Source: Cytobacillus dafuensis (GTDB lineage Bacteria; Bacillota; Bacilli; Bacillales; Cytobacillaceae). Taken from it: a stretch of 64,000 bases of DNA. Within the stretch, counting starts at the first letter, position 1; each line of letters starts with the position of its first letter. Position numbers and translations under genes: made by a program. The stretch covers positions 4,754,001 to 4,818,000 of the forward strand of contig NZ_CP042593.1 of NCBI RefSeq assembly GCF_007995155.1, written 5' to 3'. The notes beneath the pieces are model-generated. The model saw only the letters and a list, made by a program, of their open reading frames with translations. It did not search any database and had not been told where the DNA came from. Positions 26,251-33,608 of this stretch are shown one piece after another.

Positions 26251-27061
26251 CAGCTGTCAACCCTTCCATAAATTGCTTTGAAGCGATGAAGAATAGGATA
26301 ATCATTGGAAGTGATGATAACGTCAAGCCGGCAAATAATGCTCCCCAGTCGGCTGAATACTCTCCAAATAGCTTCATCATCCCTACTGGAATCGTCTTTT
26401 TCATCTCATCTGAGATAAAAATCAAAGGGAAGAAGAAATCATTCCATGCAGAAATGAAGTTAATAATCATGACTGTCCCTAAGGCAGGACGCATTAATGG
26501 CAATACAACATTCCATAGAATACGAAGGTCACTTGCTCCATCAATCCGAGCCGCTTCTTCCAGCTCAGCTGGCATTGTTCGGAAGAAGCCTGTCAGGATT
26601 AAGATGGATAGAGGTATCCCTTGAGCTGTATACATCATAATCAAAGACCATAAGGAATTTGTTAAGCCAAGATCCTTCATTAATAAAAACAGGGGAACAA
26701 TTCCTAGCTTGATAGGGATCATCATCCCCATTAAGAAAAAGAAGAACATAATATTATTCCACCAAAATGTATACCTAGCAATATAAAAAGCAGCTAATGA
26801 TGTCGTGATCAGAATAAGCAAAACAGAAACAACACTTACAAACACACTATTATAGAAATAAGTCATAAATGGAATTTGATCCAAAAGGTTACGATACGTA
26901 TCCAAGCTAAAGCTTTTTGGAAACGCGAGTGGACTCATAAATATTTCAGCACTCGGTTTAAAAGAGGAAAGAATCATTAGTATAATAGGATACAGACTAA
27001 TAGAGGCAAATAAAAAGGCAATAATATAGTATATAGGTCTGGTCCAGATCGTATGTTTCAC
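26237..27061 (-). CDS. Carbohydrate ABC transporter permease (MalG type)
   Basis: This 274-residue inner permease has six membrane segments and the EAA loop EEAARIDGASDLRILWNVVLPLMRPAL (about 188-214) that contacts the ATPase. It belongs to the CUT1 family of sugar importers. It starts at GTG with AAGGGGGAA upstream. No ATP-binding subunit is encoded in the operon, so a shared MsmX-type ATPase is expected from elsewhere. It pairs with the permease encoded upstream. Confidence 0.93.
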   Translation of the reverse strand: MKHTIWTRPIYYIIAFLFASISLYPIILMILSSFKPSAEIFMSPLAFPKSFSLDTYRNLLDQIPFMTYFYNSVFVSVVSVLLILITTSLAAFYIARYTFWWNNIMFFFFLMGMMIPIKLGIVPLFLLMKDLGLTNSLWSLIMMYTAQGIPLSILILTGFFRTMPAELEEAARIDGASDLRILWNVVLPLMRPALGTVMIINFISAWNDFFFPLIFISDEMKKTIPVGMMKLFGEYSADWGALFAGLTLSSLPMIILFFIASKQFMEGLTAGAVK

Positions 27062-27073
27062 CTTATTTCCCCC

Positions 27074-28024
27074 TTACATCTCTATCTCTTTTTTCTTCAT
27101 CATTTTCAATAAAATAGCCGTAAATGTTGATATAAAGATAAATAATACAACCGCTAAAGCAGACCCAAGTCCGATTGCCGTGGAATCTCCAGAGGATCCT
27201 CCAAAGGCAAGTCTATAGAAATAGACTGCTAGTGTATCCGTTGAACGATAAGGCTCCCCCTGTGATCCTTGCATCGCATAAACCAATTCAAAGGCTTCAA
27301 ATGATTGAATAAATGTTAGCACGGTGATAATCATGATGGATGGAACCATTAGAGGCAGCAAGATTTTTGTTAACATCTTAAGGCCATTCGCCCCGTCTAA
27401 TCTTGCGGCTTCGATCAATTCTTTCGGAATCGATTGAAAGCCAGCGAGAAAAATTAATACAGAAAAGCCAAGCCCAAACCAACAATTCACCAATATAATA
27501 GCCATAAGTGCAGTCTTTGGATTCCCCAGCCATGCTTCTTGAAGAGACTCTAGCCCAAATTTTCCTAAAAGCACATTTAAAGCTCCAAAGTTGGGATTAA
27601 AGATAAGCTTCCATAAAAATCCTACTACAATAACAGACAACAGTCTTGGCAGGAAATAAGCGATCTTAAAAAACTCTGCTCCTCGAATTTTTTGATAAAT
27701 AATGAATGCAAGGAGGAAGGCTAATCCATTCTGAACCACCATTTGCACAACAAAGTACAAAACATTATGCGAAAAGGCCTTCCAAAACATGCTGCTGAAT
27801 GGTTCGAGGGTAAAAAGATCTTTATAATTATCAAACCCGATAAAGGCCCCTCTTTTTATTCCCTTCCAATCAAAAAAACTGTAGGAAAGGGCCGCAAGTA
27901 AAGGATAAACAATAAATAAACCATATATTACGAGGGCGGGAATAGGGAAAAGATGGATATTCCATCTTTTCCACTTCCTTTGCTTAATCTGCTTTATCGT
28001 TTCTGTGTTTAACTCTGTCTGCAT
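27074..28024 (-). CDS. Carbohydrate ABC transporter permease (MalF type)
   Basis: This permease of about 316 residues has six predicted membrane segments, an N-terminal cytoplasmic stretch rich in Lys/Arg/Trp and the EAA loop ELIEAARLDGANGLKMLTKILLPLM (about 215-240). It forms the heterodimeric channel with the next gene product. ATG at 28024 is preferred, since AAGGTGG lies 8 bases before it and an upstream GTG at 28036 falls inside that site. Confidence 0.93.
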   Translation of the reverse strand: MQTELNTETIKQIKQRKWKRWNIHLFPIPALVIYGLFIVYPLLAALSYSFFDWKGIKRGAFIGFDNYKDLFTLEPFSSMFWKAFSHNVLYFVVQMVVQNGLAFLLAFIIYQKIRGAEFFKIAYFLPRLLSVIVVGFLWKLIFNPNFGALNVLLGKFGLESLQEAWLGNPKTALMAIILVNCWFGLGFSVLIFLAGFQSIPKELIEAARLDGANGLKMLTKILLPLMVPSIMIITVLTFIQSFEAFELVYAMQGSQGEPYRSTDTLAVYFYRLAFGGSSGDSTAIGLGSALAVVLFIFISTFTAILLKMMKKKEIEM

Positions 28025-28044
28025 ATTCACCGCCACCTTACTTT

Positions 28045-29334
28045 TTATTGAAACGGCTTAAACCAAGTTTCTGCATTTTCTTGAACCTTCCCTGCAACTC
28101 CTTCTGGTGTTTGCTGGCCAAGGTACATGCCTTGGAGCTCAAGTTCTAATGTTGCCTTAGAAGTAGGGTTTCCTCCAGCAAAATAGACAACCATCATATA
28201 CGGAGTAGAAATCTTAGTAACAGCTTCACTTAAACTATTGACTAATTCGTCGTCTGATTTAACTTCAGGATTCGCACTAATCATTTTAAATTCTTTTGTA
28301 AATAGTTCGCCAAATTCCTTTGTCGTTAAAAATTGGAGGAATTTCTTTGCTTCCTCTTTATGCTTGGAATTTGCGTTTACCGCAAATGATCCATCTGCCC
28401 AAGCCGTAATCGTTGCATCTTTTCCAACTGCAGAAGGCATTGGGAAAAAGCCAAGCTCTAAATCAGGGTTCATTTTCCGCAATACTTCAATTTCCCAGCT
28501 TCCCATTGGGAACATCGCTGCTTTACCAGTAAAGAATAATGTACGGATATCTTCCATCCCAAGTCCTTCATAGTTATCAGGGAAGTATGCTTTTAGCTCA
28601 TCCATCGCTTTAATAGAGTTAACGAATTCAGCACTCTTAAAGTCTGTCTCACCATTTGTGATTTTCTCTACGAAGTCATTTCCGCCATAATGTGCAGGTC
28701 CGATAATTCCGTGTGCAGCTGATAATAACCAGCCTTCTTTCGTTCCTAATGCAATTGGGATAATGCCTTCTTTTTTAATTTTTTCATTTAATGCGATGAA
28801 TTCATCCCATGTTTTTGGCACTTCTAAGCCTAAACCACTAAAAATCTTTTTATTATAGAACATTTGAGTCGTACTCATATTTAAAGGGACGCCATATTGC
28901 TTTCCATCTGATCCTTTTGAAGCTGCTAGAGCTGTTTCAGGAAATGCATCTAAGCCCTCTAATCCATCTAATGGCTCAATATAGCCTGCATCTGCTAATG
29001 CAATACCAGGTGCATATGGACGCAGATGGAAAATATCTGGACCTTCACCACTTTGTAGCGCTGTGTTTAGAATCGTGTTATATTCTGTGTTTTTCGAAGG
29101 CTTGAATTCAACCTTAATGTCTGGATATTGCTTATTAAATGCCTCGATTACCTTAGCATAGCCAGCTGTATCCTCTGTTCTCCAGCTTCCAATGGATAAA
29201 GTTACTTTTTCCTTTGTTCCTTCATCTGTTTTTTCTGGTTTCTCAGAGCTGCCAGTATCTTTAGAGCATGCTGAAGCAAAAATTAATAGAAAAGAAAATA
29301 AACCAAACAACCAAATTTTTCTCGCTTTTTTCAT
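28045..29334 (-). CDS. Sugar-binding lipoprotein of an ABC importer
   Basis: This 429-residue substrate-binding protein is anchored to the outer face of the membrane. The signal peptide ends in lipobox FASAC, with the modified cysteine near residue 23, followed by an acidic linker. The mature part has the cluster B fold of CUT1 binding proteins (ALQSGEGPDIFHLRPY, GKAAMFPMGSWE). AAGGAGG precedes the ATG. The operon suggests that it binds MurNAc, a GlcNAc-MurNAc disaccharide or a muropeptide, but the ligand is inferred from context only. Confidence 0.93.
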   Translation of the reverse strand: MKKARKIWLFGLFSFLLIFASACSKDTGSSEKPEKTDEGTKEKVTLSIGSWRTEDTAGYAKVIEAFNKQYPDIKVEFKPSKNTEYNTILNTALQSGEGPDIFHLRPYAPGIALADAGYIEPLDGLEGLDAFPETALAASKGSDGKQYGVPLNMSTTQMFYNKKIFSGLGLEVPKTWDEFIALNEKIKKEGIIPIALGTKEGWLLSAAHGIIGPAHYGGNDFVEKITNGETDFKSAEFVNSIKAMDELKAYFPDNYEGLGMEDIRTLFFTGKAAMFPMGSWEIEVLRKMNPDLELGFFPMPSAVGKDATITAWADGSFAVNANSKHKEEAKKFLQFLTTKEFGELFTKEFKMISANPEVKSDDELVNSLSEAVTKISTPYMMVVYFAGGNPTSKATLELELQGMYLGQQTPEGVAGKVQENAETWFKPFQ

Positions 29335-29390
29335 AACAATTAACCTCCTTTAAAAAATTTTATATATATTTACCTCCACAAAGTGAAGAC

Positions 29391-29426
29391 CAACTATCAG
29401 CAACGATCACCCATGGATGATAGTTG
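29391..29426 (-). promoter_or_regulatory. Intercistronic stem-loop before the sugar-binding protein gene
   Basis: CAACTATCA (29391-29399) pairs with TGATAGTTG (29418-29426). No T tract follows on the minus strand, so it is unlikely to terminate. It may protect the downstream mRNA that encodes the abundant binding protein. Confidence 0.5.
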
Positions 29427-29478
29427 AGCTTATATCACGCCTACTGTAAATGTAGTTTCCAAATTAGCTAGGATCACT

Positions 29479-30504
29479 CTACAGTGGATTTGCGATATAC
29501 GCGGAGTAAATGAACGAATGAAGCTGCTTTCTAATCTTTTTTATCGCTGTTTCCCTGCCGAAATGCACTGCATTTGTCAGAAATACGACGGCTAACTTTT
29601 CCGATGGGCTCATCCATACACTTGTGCCTGTAAACCCTGTGTGCCCAAAGGATCCAATTGGCCAAAGCTCCCCGATTGAGAGTGAATCTCCAGCTCCACT
29701 CCACACCTCAAAGCCGAGACCCCGATTATTTTGTCTATGTGTAGCGGCTTCTCTTAAAAAGTCTTGCGGAATTAAATCCTGCTCTACTGGATAAAGCCAT
29801 TTGGATGCAAATATAGCCACATCTTTAGCAGTAGAGAATACTCCTGCACTTCCACTCACCCCACTCAGCTGAAAAGCCTTTTCATCATGGACATCCCCTT
29901 GAATGTAGTAATCTTTATACCATTCTGTCGATGCAGCTAGCTGCTTTTTTTCATCAGGTAATAGAAAAGTAGTATCGTATAAACCCCATGGCTCAAAAAT
30001 ATTCTCTTTTGTAAAAACATTCAGCTGCTGGCCAGAAGCTTTTTCAATCACTTTTCCTAATAGAATCATGCCTAAATCACTATATAATGCTGTGGTTCCT
30101 GGTGTATTGACTAGGTTTGTATCCAATATCTCTTTCATGACATCTCTCTGCGTATTTCGATCATGAAAAGGAAGATCAGCAGGAAGTCCTGATATATGCT
30201 GTAATAAATGGTTGATGGTTATATCTTTATTTTTGAATGCTGGTAAAAAAGAATGAATAGAGCTCTCTAATTCTATCTCTTTCTTAGAAGCCAGCAATAA
30301 TATTGATGGAAGCGTTGCCATTACTTTCGTTAAGGACGCAACATCAAAAATCGTATCTTGATTGATTAACTGCTTTTGATTATTTTTATCTAAAAATGAC
30401 CCAAACGATTGAAAAAATTTCGTTTCTTTATTCTTAGAAATATACAGAACTGCGCCAGGAATATGCCTATCTTCAACAAGTTGATGCAAGTAATTTCTAA
30501 CCAT
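29479..30504 (-). CDS. Serine hydrolase of the beta-lactamase/PBP fold (AmiE/YbbE-like)
   Basis: This hydrolase of about 341 residues has the nucleophile motif SLTK (SxxK), the tyrosine motif YSD and a C-terminal HTGFTG that replaces KTG. B. subtilis AmiE (YbbE), encoded in its murein-recycling operon, belongs to this family and removes peptide from MurNAc. The protein has no signal peptide, so it should act in the cytoplasm on imported muropeptides. The ATG at 30504 overlaps the regulator's stop codon by 8 bp, so translational coupling is likely; the frame extends further upstream inside the regulator. Confidence 0.82.
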   Translation of the reverse strand: MVRNYLHQLVEDRHIPGAVLYISKNKETKFFQSFGSFLDKNNQKQLINQDTIFDVASLTKVMATLPSILLLASKKEIELESSIHSFLPAFKNKDITINHLLQHISGLPADLPFHDRNTQRDVMKEILDTNLVNTPGTTALYSDLGMILLGKVIEKASGQQLNVFTKENIFEPWGLYDTTFLLPDEKKQLAASTEWYKDYYIQGDVHDEKAFQLSGVSGSAGVFSTAKDVAIFASKWLYPVEQDLIPQDFLREAATHRQNNRGLGFEVWSGAGDSLSIGELWPIGSFGHTGFTGTSVWMSPSEKLAVVFLTNAVHFGRETAIKKIRKQLHSFIYSAYIANPL

Positions 30505-31351
30505 TTTGTTTAGATATCCGCACGGCTTTACGGGTTCTTTCCAATGCACGGATATTCCGATCTTGATTTGATTTCGTCACGCCTAGAAATAAAATATCTA
30601 TGACATTTAACTGGGCAATTCGCGAGCTCGTAGCCCCACTTCGAACATTTCTTTCTAAAGATGTCGTATTTAGCTTTACATCCGCCAAGGAAGATAGAGG
30701 ATTATCCCCTGATTTGGTCAAGGTAATAATACTTGCACCATTTTCCTTTGCCACCTTAACTGATTCAATTACATCTTTTGTTTGACCACTATAGGAGATG
30801 CCAAAAGCAACATCCTGCTCGGAAAGGTTTGCAGAAACCGTCAATTGTGTATCCCCATCAAAAGCAGCCTCACACCAACGGTTAATACGGGTTAATTTTT
30901 GTTTAAAATCCTGCGCTATGATCGCTGAAGCACCAATTCCATACACAGCCACCTGTCGAGCATTCGAAATAAGCAAAACCGCTTTTTCCAGATCTTCCTC
31001 TGAAAGGACAAGAAGTGTATTTTGGATTGATTGTATATTGTTTTGCGAGACAGACTGAATAAAGGATTTCATCGAATCATCGCTTGGAATATCATCATAC
31101 AAGCTATTTGTATTTTCAGATTTTGCCAGTTCATAAGCTATTCTTAACTTCAGCTCTTGAAAGCCCTTACATTTTAACGACTTTGATAATCGTATAATAG
31201 TAGCCTCACTTACCTTTGCTTTTTCTGCTAATTTCTGAACAGATAGATTTACCACTTTATCAGGATATTTTAGGATATATTCTGCTGCTTTTTTCTCTGT
31301 TGGTTTAAAGGTATGAATGCTTTCCTCGATAAAGTTAATTTCAGTGCTCAT
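30497..31351 (-). CDS. MurR/RpiR-family transcriptional regulator
   Basis: This 284-residue regulator has an N-terminal helix-turn-helix (NLSVQKLAEKAKVSEATIIRLSKSLKCKGFQELK) and a C-terminal SIS domain (VAVYGIGASAIIAQDFKQK) that binds phosphosugars. It is the first gene of the operon that ends with murQ. By analogy to MurR it should repress until MurNAc-6-phosphate accumulates. A TGAAA-N5-TTTCA palindrome lies about 75 bp upstream of its start. Confidence 0.92.
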   Translation of the reverse strand: MSTEINFIEESIHTFKPTEKKAAEYILKYPDKVVNLSVQKLAEKAKVSEATIIRLSKSLKCKGFQELKLRIAYELAKSENTNSLYDDIPSDDSMKSFIQSVSQNNIQSIQNTLLVLSEEDLEKAVLLISNARQVAVYGIGASAIIAQDFKQKLTRINRWCEAAFDGDTQLTVSANLSEQDVAFGISYSGQTKDVIESVKVAKENGASIITLTKSGDNPLSSLADVKLNTTSLERNVRSGATSSRIAQLNVIDILFLGVTKSNQDRNIRALERTRKAVRISKQNG

Positions 31352-31424
31352 AAAAACATCACCATTCTCTGAAATTTCTTAATTCACATTATATAAAATA
31401 AAATTTCAAAAAACAATAATATTA

Positions 31425-31439
31425 TGAAACTTTATTTCA
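31425..31439. promoter_or_regulatory. Candidate RpiR/MurR operator
   Basis: TGAAA (31425-31429) and TTTCA (31435-31439) form a 5-5-5 palindrome upstream of the regulator gene. Further TTTCA and TGAAA half-sites lie within the preceding 60 bases. The site type is common for this family; binding is inferred. Confidence 0.45.
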
Positions 31440-31586
31440 ACAAAAAATGCACTTTAGTAGGTTGATATATTCCATTTAAGTCGAAAAAACAGGGGGTTTT
31501 TGAGTTTTGTGAAGGTAAACTGATTTTTCTTTGGAGTGGGAGAAGTAATACTTCTCTTTGATGACCGCTTGCCGCCTTTTCTGGGT

Positions 31587-31890
31587 TCGTGGCTTCTTTC
31601 CGCCTTAATGTGGACACAGGGCTTCGCTTTTTCCCGTTTCGTGCCTTCTTCCCGCCTCAATGTGGACACAGGGCTTCGCTTTTTCCTGTTTCGTGGCTTC
31701 TTTCCGCCTCAATGTGGACACAGAGCTTCGCTTTTTCCTATTTCGTGGCTTCTTTCCACCTCAATGTGGACACAGAGCTTCGCTTTTTCCTATTTCGTGG
31801 CTTCTTTCCGCCTCAATGTGGACACAGAGCTTCGCTTTTTCCTATTTCGTGGCTTCTTTCCGCCTCAATGTGGACACGGGGGTGCACTTT
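31587..31890. repeat. 52-bp direct tandem repeat, six units
   Basis: The landmark TGTGGACACA starts at 31609, 31661, 31713, 31765, 31817 and 31869, a constant 52-bp period. Units read CGTGGCTTCTTTCCGCCTCA, then TGTGGACACA, then a GCTTCGCTTTTTCCTATTT tail, with a few substitutions at the outer units. Because 52 is not a multiple of three, open frames crossing it in both directions switch frame and are not genes. There are no spacers, so it is not CRISPR. The interval 31.35-32.0 kb contains nothing else. Confidence 0.95.
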
Positions 31891-32005
31891 TTGCAGTTCA
31901 GTGACTTCTTTCAGCTCCTTAGGATAGAAAATCACATTTTATACGATTTCATGCCTACAATAAGAACAATCAAGACTACTTGTACATTTGTATAGTTACT
32001 ATTAA

Positions 32006-32941
32006 CTAATCAGGTTTAGCTTGAAAGAAAATATAAAAAGATGGTCTACCAAATCCTATAAGATTAAGGTTCTGCGAAAGAATTCTTTGAAGTGTTCTCT
32101 TCGTCCTAATTCCTTTACACCATTCGTAAATCGTATTAGTAGTGATTTTTTTATCGGGAAAAAGCATACTAAATTCCCTCACACTTCGTAAAATTGCAGC
32201 TGGGACATCTTCTTTATTACCACACTTTTTACATTCCAATATTTCTTCTTTCGCGTCGATATCATCCATTAATGTGTTGCAGCCACCACAGCTAATCCCC
32301 TTTTCAAGCTGGTCATAGCAATAATCTGGCAGCCGTGTATAAGGTGAGTCTTTTAATTTAATAGAGACTAAATGTTTTGCGAGTTTTTGGTGTCTATCTT
32401 TTAAGTTAGTTGATTTCTTGTTTAATTTGTCCATAAAGCGGTTTAACTGTGATGGGAAAATAATTGAAGGATTTAGGGGAGCCTGATACAAGAAGAACTC
32501 GGGGTTAATAAAAATAAGATTAGCTTCGACCGATATTTTATATCCAAAATCTTGAAGTAATCGTCGGAATAAGGACTCACTTCGCTTAAGCTGAAGTAAC
32601 GGATTTTTTATCTCATTTCCCGATAATGTGCACCACCTATCGCCATCCCTATAAAAATCACCTTCATAGTTTTTTATTTCTAAAAGGTAAACCACATCTG
32701 AAGTGATTAGCAATGAATCAATTTGGAAAATGGTATTATTGCTTTCTAGCAATAAATCATTTAGAATCAATCCTTCATTTGAAAAATTCGTCTCAAACCA
32801 TTTATCAAACTGCTGCTCCCCTTTAAATCCCTTTTCTAAGTTCAAAAAATTACTTCTTTCCTTTTCTGATAAACTCATTCGTATACTTAATGATCTCAAA
32901 AGCATTAATTCTGCTGATTCAGAGCGCGTTTTTATGATCAT
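32006..32941 (-). CDS. NERD-domain protein with C-terminal zinc ribbon
   Basis: This protein of about 311 residues carries a nuclease-related NERD domain (GFKGEQQFDKWFE at about 36-48, then VYLLEIKNYEG near 85-95), a fold related to restriction-type endonucleases. The E-x-K pair in LLEIKNYEG is retained. Near residue 218 is a four-cysteine zinc ribbon (CGGC and CKKCG), and the C-terminal part looks like a small helical domain. The ATG at 32941 follows GAGGGGAAG; a TTG at 32983 is the alternative. Its role (DNA repair, defence or plasmid control) is unknown. Confidence 0.82.
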   Translation of the reverse strand: MIIKTRSESAELMLLRSLSIRMSLSEKERSNFLNLEKGFKGEQQFDKWFETNFSNEGLILNDLLLESNNTIFQIDSLLITSDVVYLLEIKNYEGDFYRDGDRWCTLSGNEIKNPLLQLKRSESLFRRLLQDFGYKISVEANLIFINPEFFLYQAPLNPSIIFPSQLNRFMDKLNKKSTNLKDRHQKLAKHLVSIKLKDSPYTRLPDYCYDQLEKGISCGGCNTLMDDIDAKEEILECKKCGNKEDVPAAILRSVREFSMLFPDKKITTNTIYEWCKGIRTKRTLQRILSQNLNLIGFGRPSFYIFFQAKPD

Positions 32942-32983
32942 ATTACACTTCCCCTCTAACTTATTTCTCTCACTGACTATCAA

Positions 32984-33237
32984 CTATTCTTCAATAGGAA
33001 CTAAAAAGTCTATCCCTCCATATTTTTTGATCATCTTCTCCGTGTACTCCTCAAAGGACAAATGAAAATTGTCTGAGGGATTGCCGAATTGTATCGTAAA
33101 TCTCCCACCTTTAAAGGTAGCTAAAAAGCTTTTCTCTTGATCAATTTCGTCCGCTGTAAATTCAGTTTTGTATTTTTCTATTTCAGCAGCAGTGATTTCA
33201 ACTGAGGACTTTTTACTGCATACAAAATAGATGCCAT
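32984..33237 (-). pseudogene. Frameshifted small gene of about 84 codons
   Basis: On the minus strand an ATG at 33237 with AAAGGAG upstream starts MASILYAVK, then hits a stop after 19 codons. One extra A in the run of five (33210-33214) would restore the frame and give about 84 residues ending GGIDFLVPIEE. The restored part has continuous coding character (SSVEITAAEIEKYKTEF, FKGGRFTIQFGNPSDNF). The stop lies directly before the NERD gene, so the two may form an operon. I do not recognise the family. Either a real one-base deletion or a homopolymer sequencing error explains it. Confidence 0.6.
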
Positions 33238-33322
33238 AGCATCATCTCCTTTACATAATAGAAAAAAATGTCGAATATTAATTTTTTTATGAATGAAAAA
33301 GCGTGAATCCTGAGCGAATTGA

Positions 33323-33556
33323 AGTGATTTCAAACAGAGGGAGTTAACCAATCCAAGGATAAGAACGATTTTATTAAATGAAGAGGTTACTTATGAAGAT
33401 TGCATTACAATGGTTGATTTTTTAAGAGTGGGGTTTGAAAATTGTAAAAAAGTGGGGGACATTTGCCTTAATTTTAATTCTATTTACAAAATTGTCAAGC
33501 CGAAACCTTTAGCAGGAATTATTGGTAATAAACCAATTCCAGTTAAAGTAGTCTAG
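33323..33556 (+). pseudogene. Possible 3' gene remnant without a start
   Basis: A 77-codon open stretch ends at TAG 33554-33556 and reads protein-like sequence (TILLNEEVTYEDCITMVDF, KPKPLAGIIGNKPIPVKVV). It has no upstream start or ribosome site; the first ATG is about 30 codons in. It could be the end of a lost gene or chance. No family is recognised. Confidence 0.3.
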
Positions 33557-33565
33557 TTACAATGC

Positions 33566-33600
33566 GCAAAAAGAGCCAATCCATTTCTAAGATTGACTCT
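33566..33600 (-). terminator. Terminator of the SNF2 helicase gene
   Basis: On the minus strand GAGTCAATC pairs with GATTGGCTC (33573-33599, one G-U), followed by five T residues. Confidence 0.85.
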
Positions 33601-33608
33601 AAACAAGT

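Noticed and set aside
24314..31351. Maltose or N-acetylchitobiose operon
   Set aside because: The ABC genes alone would allow this, but MurQ, the RpiR regulator and the AmiE-like enzyme point to murein sugars.
31587..31890. CRISPR-like array
   Set aside because: The 52-bp units are contiguous and nearly identical with no variable spacers, and no cas gene is present.
31432..31995. Several open frames on both strands with repeated peptides
   Set aside because: They follow the 52-bp tandem repeat, switch frame between units, and lack ribosome sites.
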